Assembly (NCBI RefSeq): GCF_002086485.1 | Contig: NZ_MVHF01000016.1 | Span: 62,001 to 126,000, forward strand | Reading direction: 5' to 3' | Source of the DNA: Mycobacterium aquaticum | GTDB lineage: Bacteria > Actinomycetota > Actinomycetes > Mycobacteriales > Mycobacteriaceae | Length of the DNA: 64,000 nt | The notes under the pieces: model-generated | Databases searched by the model: none | Told to the model about the DNA's origin: nothing | What the model saw: only the letters and a program-made list of their open reading frames with translations | Made by a program: the position numbers and the translations under genes | In this document: positions 9,023-18,900 of the stretch, in pieces | Layout: the number at the start of each line of letters is the position of its first letter | Numbering within the stretch: position 1 is the stretch's first letter

Positions 9023-10851
9023 ACGGCGCTCCTGAAGATCGTGGCGCCCTCGTCGGCAGGGCCGACGCCGGCGCGCATGCTGGCAAAAAGTTCCCGGCCG
9101 GTGCCGATCCATTCATCGGCGGTCGGGGCCTGCCCGGTGTGCGGGCGGGAGTCGAATTCCTCGGCGGTGACATCGACCGACAACGTGCCGGTGGTGGCGT
9201 CGAGGGTGATGATGTCGCCGTCGCGCAACCTGGCCAACGGACCGCCCGCAGCGGCTTCGGGGGTCAGATGGATCGCGGCGGGCACCTTGCCCGACGCGCC
9301 GGACATCCGGCCGTCGGTCACCAGGGCCACCTGGTAGCCGCGGTCCTGCAGCACCCCCATGGCCGGGGTCAGCTTGTGCAGCTCGGGCATGCCGAGGCCT
9401 TGTGGACCCTGGTAGCGCACCACCCCGATGAAATCGCGGTCGAGCGTGCCGGACTTGAACGCCTCCAGGAAGTCCTCCTGGCTGTCGAACACGACCGCAG
9501 GCGCCGTGATGGTGCGGTGCGCGGCGTCCACGGCCGACGTCTTGATGACGCTCGTTCCGAGGTTGCCGGTCAACGTCTTCAGGCCGCCGTCGGGAGCGAA
9601 CGGCGCGTCGACGCCCCGCAGCACCGCGGTGTCCAAGCTCTCGGGCACGCCGTCGACCCACTGCAGCGCCCCGTCGCTCAGTCCCGGTTCGCGGGTGTAG
9701 CGGTGCAATCCGGGCCCGACGACGGTGAGGACGTCATCGTGCATGAGCCCGGCGTCGAGCAGCGACCTGAGCAGAAACGCCATGCCGCCCGCGGCCTGGA
9801 AGTGGTTGACGTCGGCCTTGCCGTTCGGATAGATCCGCGCCAGCAGCGGCACCACGGCCGACAGCTCGGCAATGTCGTTCCAGGTCAAGATGATTCCGGC
9901 GGCCCGGGCAATGGCGACCAGGTGCATGGTGTGGTTGGTGGAACCACCGGTCGCCAGCAGCGCGACGGCCCCGTTGACCACGGCGCGTTCGCCGACCACT
10001 TCGCCGACCGGGGTGTACTCGTCACCCAGCGCGGTGATCTCGCCTGCGCGTGCGCCCGCCGCGGCGGTCAGCGCGTCACGCAGCGGGGTGTCGGGAGTGA
10101 CGAGGCTCGAGCCGGGCAGATGCAGACCCATCGCCTCCATCAGCAGCTGATTGGAATTCGCGGTGCCGTAGAACGTACAGGTGCCACGGCCGTGGTACGA
10201 CGCGGCCTCAGCGCCGAGCAGTGCTTCGCGATCGACCTTGCCTTCGGCGTAAAGCTGTCGAATTCTTGCCTTTTCGCCGTTGGGCAGGCCGGACTCCATC
10301 GGACCGGCAGGCACGAAGATCGCGGGCAGGTGCCCGAAGCTCAAGGCGCCGATCAGCATGCCAGGCACGATCTTGTCGCACACCCCGAGCATCAGTGCAG
10401 CGTCGAACATGTCGTGGGACAAGGCGATTGCCGTCGACATGGCGATCACGTCGCGGGAGAACAGCGACAGCTGCATCCCGGCCCGGCCCTGGGTGATGCC
10501 GTCGCACATCGCCGGAACGCCGCCGGCCATCTGCGCGATGGCCCCCGCACTGAGCGCCGCGGCCTTGAGCTGTGCGGGATAGTCCTCGAACGGCTTGTGC
10601 GCCGAGAGCATGTCGTTGTACGACGACACGATCGCGATGTTGGGTTTGACGATATGCCGTAGCGCCGCCTTGTCGGGCGCCTCGGCAGCGGCGAAACCGT
10701 GGGCCAGGTTGGCACATGCCAGCCGACCGCGGGCCGGGCCGCGCTGCGTCTCGGCGGCGATACGCTCCAGATAGGCACCGCGAGTGGCGGTGCTGCGCTT
10801 GACGATCCGCTGGGTCACCTCGGCGACAACGGAATTGAGCGTGGTCATCAT
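9019..10851 (-). CDS. edd: 6-phosphogluconate dehydratase
   Basis: Dehydrates 6-phosphogluconate to KDPG, the committed Entner-Doudoroff step. It belongs to the IlvD/Edd family of iron-sulfur dehydratases; 610 residues. Cysteines expected to hold the cluster lie in GVPAMCDGITQG (about residue 116) and LGVCDKIVPG (about 158). The start is one of two adjacent ATGs (10851 or 10848); ATGATGA overlaps the zwf stop, so the genes are translationally coupled. Confidence 0.96.
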   Translation of the reverse strand: MMTTLNSVVAEVTQRIVKRSTATRGAYLERIAAETQRGPARGRLACANLAHGFAAAEAPDKAALRHIVKPNIAIVSSYNDMLSAHKPFEDYPAQLKAAALSAGAIAQMAGGVPAMCDGITQGRAGMQLSLFSRDVIAMSTAIALSHDMFDAALMLGVCDKIVPGMLIGALSFGHLPAIFVPAGPMESGLPNGEKARIRQLYAEGKVDREALLGAEAASYHGRGTCTFYGTANSNQLLMEAMGLHLPGSSLVTPDTPLRDALTAAAGARAGEITALGDEYTPVGEVVGERAVVNGAVALLATGGSTNHTMHLVAIARAAGIILTWNDIAELSAVVPLLARIYPNGKADVNHFQAAGGMAFLLRSLLDAGLMHDDVLTVVGPGLHRYTREPGLSDGALQWVDGVPESLDTAVLRGVDAPFAPDGGLKTLTGNLGTSVIKTSAVDAAHRTITAPAVVFDSQEDFLEAFKSGTLDRDFIGVVRYQGPQGLGMPELHKLTPAMGVLQDRGYQVALVTDGRMSGASGKVPAAIHLTPEAAAGGPLARLRDGDIITLDATTGTLSVDVTAEEFDSRPHTGQAPTADEWIGTGRELFASMRAGVGPADEGATIFRSAV

Positions 10852-12323
10852 GCGGCTCCTTCGTGCCAGCGACGGCCGTCGCGCTCGATCAGGGTGGCTG
10901 CATCTACAGGTCCATCGGTGCCCGCGGGGTAGATCCGCGGTACTCGGCCGGAGTCCTGCCAGTGGTGCAGGATTGGTTCGGCCCAAGCCCACGCCGCCTC
11001 GACCTCGTCGCGGCGCATGAACAGCGTCGGGTCACCCCGCACGACATCCATGAGCAGGCGTTCATATGCGTCAGGGGACCGGTCCTGGAACGCCTCGGTG
11101 TAGTTGAGCGCCAGTGACACCGGTCGCAGGCGTCCACCGGACCCGGGCTCCTTGGCGGTCATCTCCAGGCGGATCTCTTCGTCGGGTTGCAGCGAGATGA
11201 TCAACCGGTTCGGCTCTGACGCACCTTCGATGCCCGGAAACATCGGTAGCGGAACGGGTTTGAACTGCACGACGATCTCCGACGAGCGTTGTGACATGCG
11301 TTTCCCGGTGCGCAGGTAGAACGGCACCCCGGCCCAGCGCCAGTTCCTGATCTCCGCCTTGATCGCAACGAAGGTCTCGGTGAGGCTTTCCGGATTCTCG
11401 GCGTCGTCACGGTAGCTGCCGACCACTTCGCCGTCGACCAGACCGGGACCGTACTGGCCGGTGACGGTATCGCGCTTGATGTCGTCGGCCGACAACGGCG
11501 CCAGCGCCTGTAGCACCTTGCGTTTCTCGTCACGCACCGATTCGCGGTTGACGTGTGTCGGCGGTTCCATCGCCACCAGGCACAGCACCTGCAGCAGGTG
11601 GTTCTGCAGCATGTCGCGCAGTGCTCCGGAGCGGTCGTAGTAGTCGCCGCGGGTTCCCACGCCGAGCGATTCGGCAGCGGTGATCTGCACGTGGTCGATG
11701 CGGCTGGAATTCCACAACGGCTCCAGCAGGGTATTCGCGAAGCGCGTGACCAGGAGGTTCTGCACACTCTCCTTGCCGAGATAGTGGTCGATCCGGAAGA
11801 TCTGGTGCTCGGCGAAGACTGCTCCGACAGCGTCGTTGATCTCCCGCGCCGAAGCGAGGTCACGTCCGATGGGCTTCTCCAGTACCACTCGCGCGCTCTC
11901 GGTGACCACGCCATGCGCGTCCAGCGCGGCGCAGATCGGCCCGAACAGCGCAGGCGCGCAGGCCAGGTAGAAGACCCGGATGTCGACGCTCGATGACGCC
12001 AGCACGGCGGAGACGGCGGTGTAGTCGGAGGGCTGGGTCAGGTCGATGCTGACGAAGCGCAACCGGGCCAGGAAACGTTCGATGGTGGCGGTTTCAAGCA
12101 GGCCGGATGGGACGAATCTGGCCAGTTCGGCCTGGATCTTGTCGCGGTAGCCGGGCTCGTCGAGGCCGGCCTTGGCGACGCCGATGATTCGGGTGTCTTC
12201 GGTCAATTGGCCGTCGCGGTCACGTAGGTACAGGGCTGGCAGCAGCTTGCGGACCGCCAGGTCGCCGGTGCCGCCGAAGATCACGAAATCGCAGGGGTCA
12301 ACGGGTCGCGGTGTACGCATCAC
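10848..12323 (-). CDS. zwf: Glucose-6-phosphate 1-dehydrogenase
   Basis: Oxidises glucose-6-phosphate to 6-phosphogluconolactone with NAD(P)+, feeding edd-eda and the pentose phosphate pathway. The 491 residues are normal for the family. The nucleotide-binding GGTGDLA lies near residues 18-24, and the substrate/active-site motif RIDHYLGKE is present. It starts at the first of two adjacent ATGs (12323 or 12320). First gene of the operon, divergent from the ROK regulator, with an AT-rich intergenic region between them that probably holds both promoters. Confidence 0.96.
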   Translation of the reverse strand: MMRTPRPVDPCDFVIFGGTGDLAVRKLLPALYLRDRDGQLTEDTRIIGVAKAGLDEPGYRDKIQAELARFVPSGLLETATIERFLARLRFVSIDLTQPSDYTAVSAVLASSSVDIRVFYLACAPALFGPICAALDAHGVVTESARVVLEKPIGRDLASAREINDAVGAVFAEHQIFRIDHYLGKESVQNLLVTRFANTLLEPLWNSSRIDHVQITAAESLGVGTRGDYYDRSGALRDMLQNHLLQVLCLVAMEPPTHVNRESVRDEKRKVLQALAPLSADDIKRDTVTGQYGPGLVDGEVVGSYRDDAENPESLTETFVAIKAEIRNWRWAGVPFYLRTGKRMSQRSSEIVVQFKPVPLPMFPGIEGASEPNRLIISLQPDEEIRLEMTAKEPGSGGRLRPVSLALNYTEAFQDRSPDAYERLLMDVVRGDPTLFMRRDEVEAAWAWAEPILHHWQDSGRVPRIYPAGTDGPVDAATLIERDGRRWHEGAA

Positions 12324-12460
12324 TGATCCTCCTCAATGGAGCTTGATCGGTTCAGTGGGAAACTACCGCCACCTTAGGGCTTTGGCAAGCGAACTTATGT
12401 ATTTGAAGTACCTAAATAGACGGGCTTATGTTTTGCTCTGGCGCCGGGCGTCTTGCTTCA

Positions 12461-13651
12461 ATGGAGGCCATGGCACTCCCTGCGGTACCTCCGACCCCAG
12501 GGGAAGTGTTTGCGGTGATCAGGGATCACCGGACCGTGACCCGGGCCGAGATCGGGCGGCTCACCGGCCTCTCGCGTACTGCCGTGACTGCGCGGGTGAC
12601 CGCGCTCGAATCGCTCGGGCTCGTGATCGAGCAGGACCAGGCCGCGTCGACGGGTGGCCGCCCCGCCGCGCAACTGACGTTCAACGTCGACGCCGGAGTG
12701 GTGTTCGCTGCCGCCATCGGCCGCAGCCGCACCCAGCTCGCGTTGTGCAACCTTGCCGGCGACATCTTGGCCTCCAGCGAGGTCGACCAGGAGCCGGGCA
12801 TGGGCCCCGACGAGTTGATGCCCGATCTCGTCAAGCGGCTCGACGCCCTTCTCGACGACTCCGGGCGCCGAGGTACCCGCATCTTCGGGGTGGGGCTGAG
12901 CCTGCCCGGCACCGTCGATCAGCGGTCCGGCGCCAGCCTCGATTCGCCCAACATGGGTGGTTGGGACGGCGTGCCGTTGGCTCCCTACTTCCGGGGCCTC
13001 ACCGACGCGCCGGTGCTCATGGACAACGACGCCAACGTCATCGCTCTGGCTGAAAGACGCGGGGGGCTCGGAGAATTCGACGACATGCTTGTCGTCAAGG
13101 CGTCAACCGGGCTCGGCGCAGGCCTCATCATGGGCGGGCGGCTGCAGCGTGGCGCGGTGCAGGCCGCAGGCGAGTTCGGCCACAGCAAAACCGCTGCCGC
13201 CGCCGGAGTGCCGTGCCGCTGCGGTGACACCGGCTGCCTGGAGGCGATCGCCGGTGGCTGGGCGCTCGTGCGCGATCTGCAGCGAGATGGCCACCCCGTG
13301 GGGCATCTACGGGACGTCGTCACCTTGGCACACAGCGGGGATGCCGAGGCTCGCCGCATGATCCGGGAAAGCGGACGCCACATCGGCGAAGTTCTCGCGG
13401 CTGCGGTCAACCTGCTCAATCCTGCCGCGCTGGTCGTCGCAGGCGACATGGTCGGCGCCTACGACGTATTTGTCGCAGGCATGCGAGAAACCCTGTACGG
13501 CAACGCCACTGCGCTGGCTACCCGCACGCTGCAGATCATGCCTGCGATCCACCGGGAACGCTCCAGCATGGTCGGTTGCGCGATCACCGCGCTCGACCAC
13601 GTGCTGAGTCCCGATGCCGTCGACGCCGCGCTCGGGAGTGCGTTGCCCTGA
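12461..13651 (+). CDS. ROK-family transcriptional regulator (HTH plus ROK sugar-kinase fold)
   Basis: The N-terminal winged helix (about residues 10-65, with TRAEIGRLTGLSRTAVTARV) is followed by a ROK domain carrying GxGLGAG and the zinc motif CRCGDTGCLE. About 396 residues from ATG 12461; ATG 12470 is also possible. A DNA-binding N-terminus makes a sugar-responsive repressor more likely than a plain glucokinase, although kinase activity cannot be excluded. Its divergent position next to zwf-edd-eda suggests it controls that operon. The intergenic stretch 12390-12425 is AT-rich and partly palindromic, a plausible operator. Confidence 0.88.
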   Translation: MEAMALPAVPPTPGEVFAVIRDHRTVTRAEIGRLTGLSRTAVTARVTALESLGLVIEQDQAASTGGRPAAQLTFNVDAGVVFAAAIGRSRTQLALCNLAGDILASSEVDQEPGMGPDELMPDLVKRLDALLDDSGRRGTRIFGVGLSLPGTVDQRSGASLDSPNMGGWDGVPLAPYFRGLTDAPVLMDNDANVIALAERRGGLGEFDDMLVVKASTGLGAGLIMGGRLQRGAVQAAGEFGHSKTAAAAGVPCRCGDTGCLEAIAGGWALVRDLQRDGHPVGHLRDVVTLAHSGDAEARRMIRESGRHIGEVLAAAVNLLNPAALVVAGDMVGAYDVFVAGMRETLYGNATALATRTLQIMPAIHRERSSMVGCAITALDHVLSPDAVDAALGSALP

Positions 13652-13666
13652 GCCGCGACATCGACG

Positions 13667-16600
13667 TCAGACCGCCGGTGGTTCGAAACCCAGCTCCGCC
13701 AATCGGTCCCGGTAGGCGGCGACGGTGCCCAGCTTGACCGATTCGTAACCACGCACCAGGTCGGCAGCGGCCGCCGCGGCGACGGCGGTGTCGTAGCCCC
13801 CGACGGTCAGCGTCGCGGCCGCACCGAGCACCATGTCCCGGTAGTGCGCCAACATTGCACGTTCGGTGCGGCGCAGCGATGCATGACCGAACGGGTCGAA
13901 GGCGGTTCCCCGCAATCTCTTTCCCTTGGCCAAGAGCCGCAGCGTCAGGTGGCTGCGCGGCCCGAACCCGATTTTCGAGCGACGGCCCAAGGCCCGCAGC
14001 GCCGGTGGATGCAGCCGGTAGGTGAGGTCGGTGGCACCCGGGAACTGTGCCTGCACGGACGCCGCGAACGCGGGGTCGGTGAGCAGCCGGGCCACTTCGT
14101 ACTCGTCTTTGTAGGCGGTCAGCTTGAACAGTCCCTCGGCGACTGCCGTGCTGAATTCCGTCCGGTCGCCCAGCCGGCGCTCCGCAGCCCACACCGCCTC
14201 GACCACGTCGATGTATTCGGCGGCCACCGCGCGGCTCTGGTAGGCCACGAGTTCGGCGGCACGGCGTTCGACCAAGGGCCGCAACGGCTCTGCCACCGTG
14301 ATGCGTCCCGCCAGCGCAGTGGGCAGGGTGGGGATGGTGCGGTTCTCGACAGAGGACGCAGTCGTCGCTTCGGCGAACGCTTCAGGAGCGCAGACGGCGG
14401 CCCGGCCCCAGCGGAACGCAGCCACATTGGTGGCGACCGCCACGCCGTTGAGCTCGATGGCGCGCTCCACGAATGCCGCCGGGATCGGCAGTGCGCCGAG
14501 TTGTACGGCCGCGCCGACCAAGAGGAAGTTCGCCGCGGCGGTCGACCCGAACAAGGCCTCCGCGGCCGCGAGCGCGTCGAAGCTCAGCAGGTCCTGGGTG
14601 GACACGCTGAGCCGGTCCAGCAGGGCATGGTCATCGGGGTGGGTCACCTGCGGATCGGACACCATAGCGCCGGTGGCCGTGCGGCTCGTCGAGGCCACTG
14701 CGACCGTACGGGTGCTGTGCGCGTAACGCAGATTGCCCACGTCGGTCGCGGTCAGCAGGTCGAAAGCCAGCAGGCAGTCCGCCGTAGCGGGGCTGACGCG
14801 GTTCGACGACACGATCGGTTCGGTGCTGAGCCGCAGATGCGACGTCACCGGGCCTGCCTTCTGACTCAGGCCGGTCTGGTCCAGTCCCTGCACATGCAAC
14901 CCGGCCTGCAGGGCCGCGACGCCCAACACCTGGTTCACGGTGACGATCCCGGTCCCGCCGATACCCGCAAGGAAGATGTTGCAGGTAGACGCCGGGCGGG
15001 TCACCCGCGGATGCGTCAGCTCCGGCAGGTCCGGAGTTCGCCGCTCCGAGCGCTGCTGGTGTTCGGGGAGTTCGACGGTGACGAACGACGGGCAATCGCC
15101 GTCGAGGCAGCTGTAATCGGTGTTGCAGCTGGTCTGGTCGATACGGGTCTTGCGGCCGAACTCGGTTTCCACAGGCTGCACCGACAGGCAGTTGCTCTTC
15201 ACGCCGCAGTCTCCGCAGCCCTCGCACACGGCCTCGTTGATCACCACCCGCTTGCGGCGCACCGGTTGCAGACCCCGCTTCCGTTTGCGCCGCGCCTCGG
15301 CCGCGCACTGCTGGTCGTAGATCAGCACGGTCACGCCTTCGGTGTCACGCAAGATCCGTTGCGCCTCGTCGAGCCGATCCCGGTGCCACAGCAGAGTTCC
15401 CGACGCGAGGCTGCTCGCCGGGTAACGCGTGGGGTCCTCGGCGCACACGATGATGCGCCGGACGCCTTCGGTGGTCAGCTTGTGGGTGAGCGCGGGCACC
15501 CCGAGTGCGGCCTCGGCGTCTTGTGCGCCCGTCATCGCGACGGCCGAGTTGTACAGGATCTTGTAGGTGATGTTGACCCCGGCGGCCACGCAGGCCTGCA
15601 CAGCGAGCTGCCCGGAGTGGAAATACGTTCCGTCACCGATGTTCTGGAAGATGTGTTTGACGCCGGCATATGGCGCCTGGCCGATCCACTGCGTGCCCTC
15701 GCCGCCCATCTGGGTCAACCCGGTCACCGCCGATTCGGAGCGCGCCGACATCGTCACCAGGGTGTGGCATCCGATTCCACCGGCCGCCAGCGACCCTTCG
15801 GGAACGGCCGTGGACCGGTTGTGCGGGCATCCCGAGCAGAAGTACGGGGTGCGCGTCGTGGTCAACGGGGTCAGCTCGAGGCGCGGCGGCGGCAGCGGCG
15901 CAACGGGCATGCGCGGATGCAGTATCCGGTGCAGCGGGCGCAGCAGACGTGCGGCGGTGAGTTCGCCGTCGGCGGGGACGAGTGGCCGTCCGGCGCCATC
16001 CAGCTTGCCGATCACCTGCGGGCGGTCGTCGAGATCGTAAAGCGCCTGTACCACCTGGGTTTCGACGAACGCGGTCTTGTCTTCGACCACCAGCACCGTG
16101 TCCACACCGCGGGCCAGGCGCCGGATCCGTTCGGCTCCCAGCGGATAGGGCATGCCCACGCGGAGTATCCGGATTCCGCGCCGGTCCAGATCGTCCTCTT
16201 GCAGCCCGAGTTCGTCGAGCGTCTGCCGCAGAGCGTCGTAGGCGGTTCCGACCGCAACGATGCCCAGCCACGCCTCCGCCGGATCCACCTCGATGCTGTC
16301 GACGTCATTGGCGGCGTTGAACGCCTGCACCATCGCCCAGCGTGGACCGTAGAGGTCGGCCTCGGCGAGCACGCTGTCCGGTGGCGCCGCCATCACCCGT
16401 TGCCGGTGGGTCCATGTCCGGCCCTGCCACTGCAGGTCCGGCAGCGTGATCTCGAAGTCGGAGTAGTCCCGGCGCACCGTCCAAAGGCCATCTGCCACAT
16501 CGGCATTGAGCTTGAGGGCGACGGGGCAGCCCGACACCCTAGAGAGCGCGACGCCGTACAGCCCGAAGCCGATGATCTCCTCGGCGTTGCGGGGGAACAG

Positions 16601-17128
16601 CACCGGGATGTTCATCGCGGCCAGTGAGCGCTCACTGGAGGCAGGCACGGTCGACGACTTCGCCGCCGGATCGTCACCGACCATCAACAGGACACCGCCC
16701 GACGGATTCACACCGTAGACCGTCATGTGCCGCAACGCGTCGGTGGCGCGGTCCAACCCCGGCCCCTTGCCGTACCAGACCCCGACGACACCATCATGCG
16801 TCCGGGTGTCCTGCGGCAGCTCCAACTGACTGCCCCACACCGACGTCGCCGCCAGTTCCTCGTTCATCCCCGGTACCAGCGTCACATCGTGGTGCTGCGA
16901 CAGTCCGTCGATACCGGCCAGCAGCTTGTCCAATCCGGCCAGCGGGCTGCCCGGATACCCGGACACGAACGTCGCCACCGTGCGTCCGGCGCGGCCGTCG
17001 CGCGCGCGTTGTTCGACGAACTGGCGTGCCACCGCCTGCACGCCGGTGAGCAACACAGGTCCGGAGTCCACCCGGTAGCGGCTGGCCAGATTCGCCGAAA
17101 CTCTTGGGGCATCGTCGAGTTGGGTCAC
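13667..17128 (-). CDS. Indolepyruvate:ferredoxin oxidoreductase family protein (single-chain)
   Basis: Oxidative decarboxylation of aryl- or branched-chain 2-oxo acids to acyl-CoA, passing electrons to ferredoxin. The chain has 1153 residues with subunits fused. The N-terminal part begins with GYPGSPLAGLD; a TPP-binding part holds CSGCPHN; a cysteine-rich [4Fe-4S] segment (CEGCGDCGVKSNC) lies mid-chain; the C-terminal gamma-like domain begins GIGGTGIVTVNQVLG. The start is GTG 17128. Its upstream region lies inside the left 159-bp repeat, so it keeps its native promoter despite the adjoining insertion. It was probably once next to the GlcD-like gene now at 60489. Confidence 0.92.
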   Translation of the reverse strand: MTQLDDAPRVSANLASRYRVDSGPVLLTGVQAVARQFVEQRARDGRAGRTVATFVSGYPGSPLAGLDKLLAGIDGLSQHHDVTLVPGMNEELAATSVWGSQLELPQDTRTHDGVVGVWYGKGPGLDRATDALRHMTVYGVNPSGGVLLMVGDDPAAKSSTVPASSERSLAAMNIPVLFPRNAEEIIGFGLYGVALSRVSGCPVALKLNADVADGLWTVRRDYSDFEITLPDLQWQGRTWTHRQRVMAAPPDSVLAEADLYGPRWAMVQAFNAANDVDSIEVDPAEAWLGIVAVGTAYDALRQTLDELGLQEDDLDRRGIRILRVGMPYPLGAERIRRLARGVDTVLVVEDKTAFVETQVVQALYDLDDRPQVIGKLDGAGRPLVPADGELTAARLLRPLHRILHPRMPVAPLPPPRLELTPLTTTRTPYFCSGCPHNRSTAVPEGSLAAGGIGCHTLVTMSARSESAVTGLTQMGGEGTQWIGQAPYAGVKHIFQNIGDGTYFHSGQLAVQACVAAGVNITYKILYNSAVAMTGAQDAEAALGVPALTHKLTTEGVRRIIVCAEDPTRYPASSLASGTLLWHRDRLDEAQRILRDTEGVTVLIYDQQCAAEARRKRKRGLQPVRRKRVVINEAVCEGCGDCGVKSNCLSVQPVETEFGRKTRIDQTSCNTDYSCLDGDCPSFVTVELPEHQQRSERRTPDLPELTHPRVTRPASTCNIFLAGIGGTGIVTVNQVLGVAALQAGLHVQGLDQTGLSQKAGPVTSHLRLSTEPIVSSNRVSPATADCLLAFDLLTATDVGNLRYAHSTRTVAVASTSRTATGAMVSDPQVTHPDDHALLDRLSVSTQDLLSFDALAAAEALFGSTAAANFLLVGAAVQLGALPIPAAFVERAIELNGVAVATNVAAFRWGRAAVCAPEAFAEATTASSVENRTIPTLPTALAGRITVAEPLRPLVERRAAELVAYQSRAVAAEYIDVVEAVWAAERRLGDRTEFSTAVAEGLFKLTAYKDEYEVARLLTDPAFAASVQAQFPGATDLTYRLHPPALRALGRRSKIGFGPRSHLTLRLLAKGKRLRGTAFDPFGHASLRRTERAMLAHYRDMVLGAAATLTVGGYDTAVAAAAAADLVRGYESVKLGTVAAYRDRLAELGFEPPAV

Positions 17129-17142
17129 CAGGTAACGATCAC

Positions 17143-17301
17143 CGAGCTCATCACCACGGTCAACACAAGCGCTCGCAACTGAGCAAGATGGTCAATCTGT
17201 GGTAGCCGTCACATCGCCAGCTGAGCGGATTGCTCAGCGCAGCACGGCGCCGGGGTTGAGGATCCCGTGGGGGTCGAGCGCGTCTTTGATGCGGTGGGTC
17301 A
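17143..17301. repeat. Left copy of the 159-bp direct repeat bounding the 43-kb accessory block
   Basis: Identical to 60398-60556 except at two positions, with a constant offset of 43255 bp. It starts 15 bp upstream of the oxidoreductase GTG and includes a 68-bp duplicate of the 3' end of the GlcD-like gene (17234-17301), which reads THRIKDALDPHGILNPGAVLR on the minus strand. It contains a 7-bp inverted repeat GCTGAGC-GGATT-GCTCAGC. Similarity ends abruptly on both sides. Confidence 0.97.
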
Positions 17302-17469
17302 GGCGTTCGACCCCGCGCTCAACGCGATGCACGGCGCACGGATTACGCGACGAGATCACGCGCTGTTGCCGGGCCAACCGGAGGCAGACAAGCATGCGGC
17401 AGGGTTTCGGTAGCGTCAGCACCACTCCGGGCTGGCGGCCAGCCTCAATCCGCAGGTGAAACGGCGTGT

Positions 17470-17706
17470 CTAGAGCAGAAACGCCTCGCCGCCGTAGGGG
17501 TAGAACTGCACCGGTGGGGGAGCATCGTTGATCTGGACATTGCCGGGTGACTGGCAGACCGATCCGGAGCCGCTTGACGCGCAAGTCTGCTGCAACGGAC
17601 CTGCTGCCGAGCCGGGAGCCGCTGCGGCGATCGGTGCAGCGAGGATCGCTGCGGCGGCTGCGGCGGCCCCGATCAGTGGTGCGATATACGTGAGCCTGTT
17701 ACGCAT
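17470..17706 (-). CDS. Short secreted peptide, QSPGN family (member 1)
   Basis: 78 residues with a clear Sec signal peptide (MRNR followed by an Ala-rich hydrophobic core; likely cleavage after AAAA near residue 31). The mature part is about 48 residues and contains one Cys pair (about 42 and 51), then SPGNVQINDAPPPVQFYPYG and a GGEAFLL tail. The block CQSPGNVQINDxPP...YPY recurs in the genes at 21861 and 22184, and a shorter QTPGN version in the gene at 19957. Function unknown. The upstream region has the GCYARCYGGAATK motif 99 bp away (17806-17818). It is the first gene inside the left boundary. Confidence 0.85.
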   Translation of the reverse strand: MRNRLTYIAPLIGAAAAAAAILAAPIAAAAPGSAAGPLQQTCASSGSGSVCQSPGNVQINDAPPPVQFYPYGGEAFLL

Positions 17707-18051
17707 GGTGTAACCCCTTAACGGCTAGCGCTTGTATGCGGACGTGTTCATGCTGACCGCTCGGCTGATGTCGTGTCGTTGCCGCTAGCGTCCATGAGGC
17801 CGGTGGCTAACCGGAATTTCACGGCGACGGCTCGAACACGTTGGCTGAGAGCCGAGTTCGACTACCCAAAGGACTTCTGTACTTCGGGACGTCTTCTCAA
17901 TACGTCTACCGGCCAACGGGAATCGACGATGGGTGTTGTCTGCGATGCCGATCTGGCTGTCGCGTCGCAACCTTGGGAAATGATTTCGCGCGCCGAAAAA
18001 CGGGCACCCGTGCCCGAGACCCGCGGCCCCATGTCCTAGGAGGACCAACGC
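17707..18051. promoter_or_regulatory. Divergent promoter region with island motif and DosR-like half sites
   Basis: Non-coding region between secreted peptide 1 (-) and the aldo/keto reductase (+). GCTAGC cores lie at 17724-17729 and 17784-17789. GCTAACCGGAATT, one of four copies of GCYARCYGGAATK, is at 17806-17818. At 17868-17900 two overlapping sequences resemble halves of the DosR box (AAAGGACTTCTGTACTT and TTCGGGACGTC). These are matches by eye; no regulator is proven. Confidence 0.5.
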
Positions 18052-18900
18052 ATGAACACCGTCCCTGCAGTCACTCTCAACGACGCAAACGCCATCCCGC
18101 AACTCGGATTCGGCGTCTTTCAGATCGAGCCAGACCAGACCGCTGATGCTGTCCGCACGGCGCTGGAGGTGGGTTATCGCCACATCGACACCGCCGAGAT
18201 GTACGGGAACGAGAAAGAGGTCGGTCAGGCGTTGCGTGAGGCGGGGGTGGACCGTGCAGAGGTGTTCATAACCAGCAAGCTCAACAACGGGTATCACCGG
18301 CCCGACGACGCGCGCCGCGCCTTCGACGCCACACTGTCGGCGCTCGGTTCGGACTATGTGGACCTGTTCCTCATCCACTGGCCGTTGCCCACTCTCTACG
18401 GCGGTGATTTTGTCTCGACCTGGAATGTGCTCGAGGAGTTCGCGAGGGACGGTTGCGCGCGAAGCATCGGCGTGTCGAACTTCCAGCCCGGCCATCTGGA
18501 CCGGTTGGCCGAAGGCTCGCAGACGGTGCCGGCCGTCAACCAGATCGAGGTACACCCCTATTTCGGCAACGAGGCGGTGCGCAACTACGACGAAGCACAT
18601 GGGATTGTCACCGAGGCGTGGTCACCGATCGCACAGGGCAAGGTGCTCGGTGATGACGTCGTCACTGGTATCGCTCAGGCCCATGGCAAGACGCCGGCGC
18701 AGATTGTGTTGCGCTGGCACATTCAGCGCGGCGACGTGGTGTTCCCGAAGTCGGCAACCCCCGAACGGATCAGGACGAACTTTCAGATCTTCGACTTCAG
18801 CCTCGACGTCGACGACATGCGGGCAATCACGGGCCTGGATCGTGGCGAGACCGGCCGCACCGGCCCCGATCCTGACGAATTCGACTACGTCCCCGGATGA
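18052..18900 (+). CDS. Aldo/keto reductase
   Basis: NADPH-dependent reductase of carbonyl compounds, 282 residues, cytosolic. The catalytic tetrad is visible: Asp46 and Tyr51 in IDTAEMYGNEKEVGQAL, Lys76 in ITSKLNNG and His109 in LIHWPLP. The cofactor segment FPKSATPERI is near residues 233-242. The ATG at 18052 follows a strong AGGAGG (18038-18043). The gene stands alone; its upstream region carries the island motif and DosR-like half sites, so stress or hypoxia control is possible. Substrate unknown. Confidence 0.93.
   Translation: MNTVPAVTLNDANAIPQLGFGVFQIEPDQTADAVRTALEVGYRHIDTAEMYGNEKEVGQALREAGVDRAEVFITSKLNNGYHRPDDARRAFDATLSALGSDYVDLFLIHWPLPTLYGGDFVSTWNVLEEFARDGCARSIGVSNFQPGHLDRLAEGSQTVPAVNQIEVHPYFGNEAVRNYDEAHGIVTEAWSPIAQGKVLGDDVVTGIAQAHGKTPAQIVLRWHIQRGDVVFPKSATPERIRTNFQIFDFSLDVDDMRAITGLDRGETGRTGPDPDEFDYVPG

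Noticed and set aside
9139..10662. Long plus-strand frame opposite edd
   Set aside because: Antisense shadow of a clear 6-phosphogluconate dehydratase gene; no motifs.
13844..16627. Open frame of about 930 codons on the plus strand
   Set aside because: Lies wholly antisense to the indolepyruvate oxidoreductase gene, has no recognisable domain and the Arg/His/Gly-rich composition expected from reading a high-G+C gene backwards.
17143..17301. Repeat as a transposon target-site duplication
   Set aside because: At 159 bp it is far longer than any IS target duplication, and no terminal inverted repeats lie next to it.
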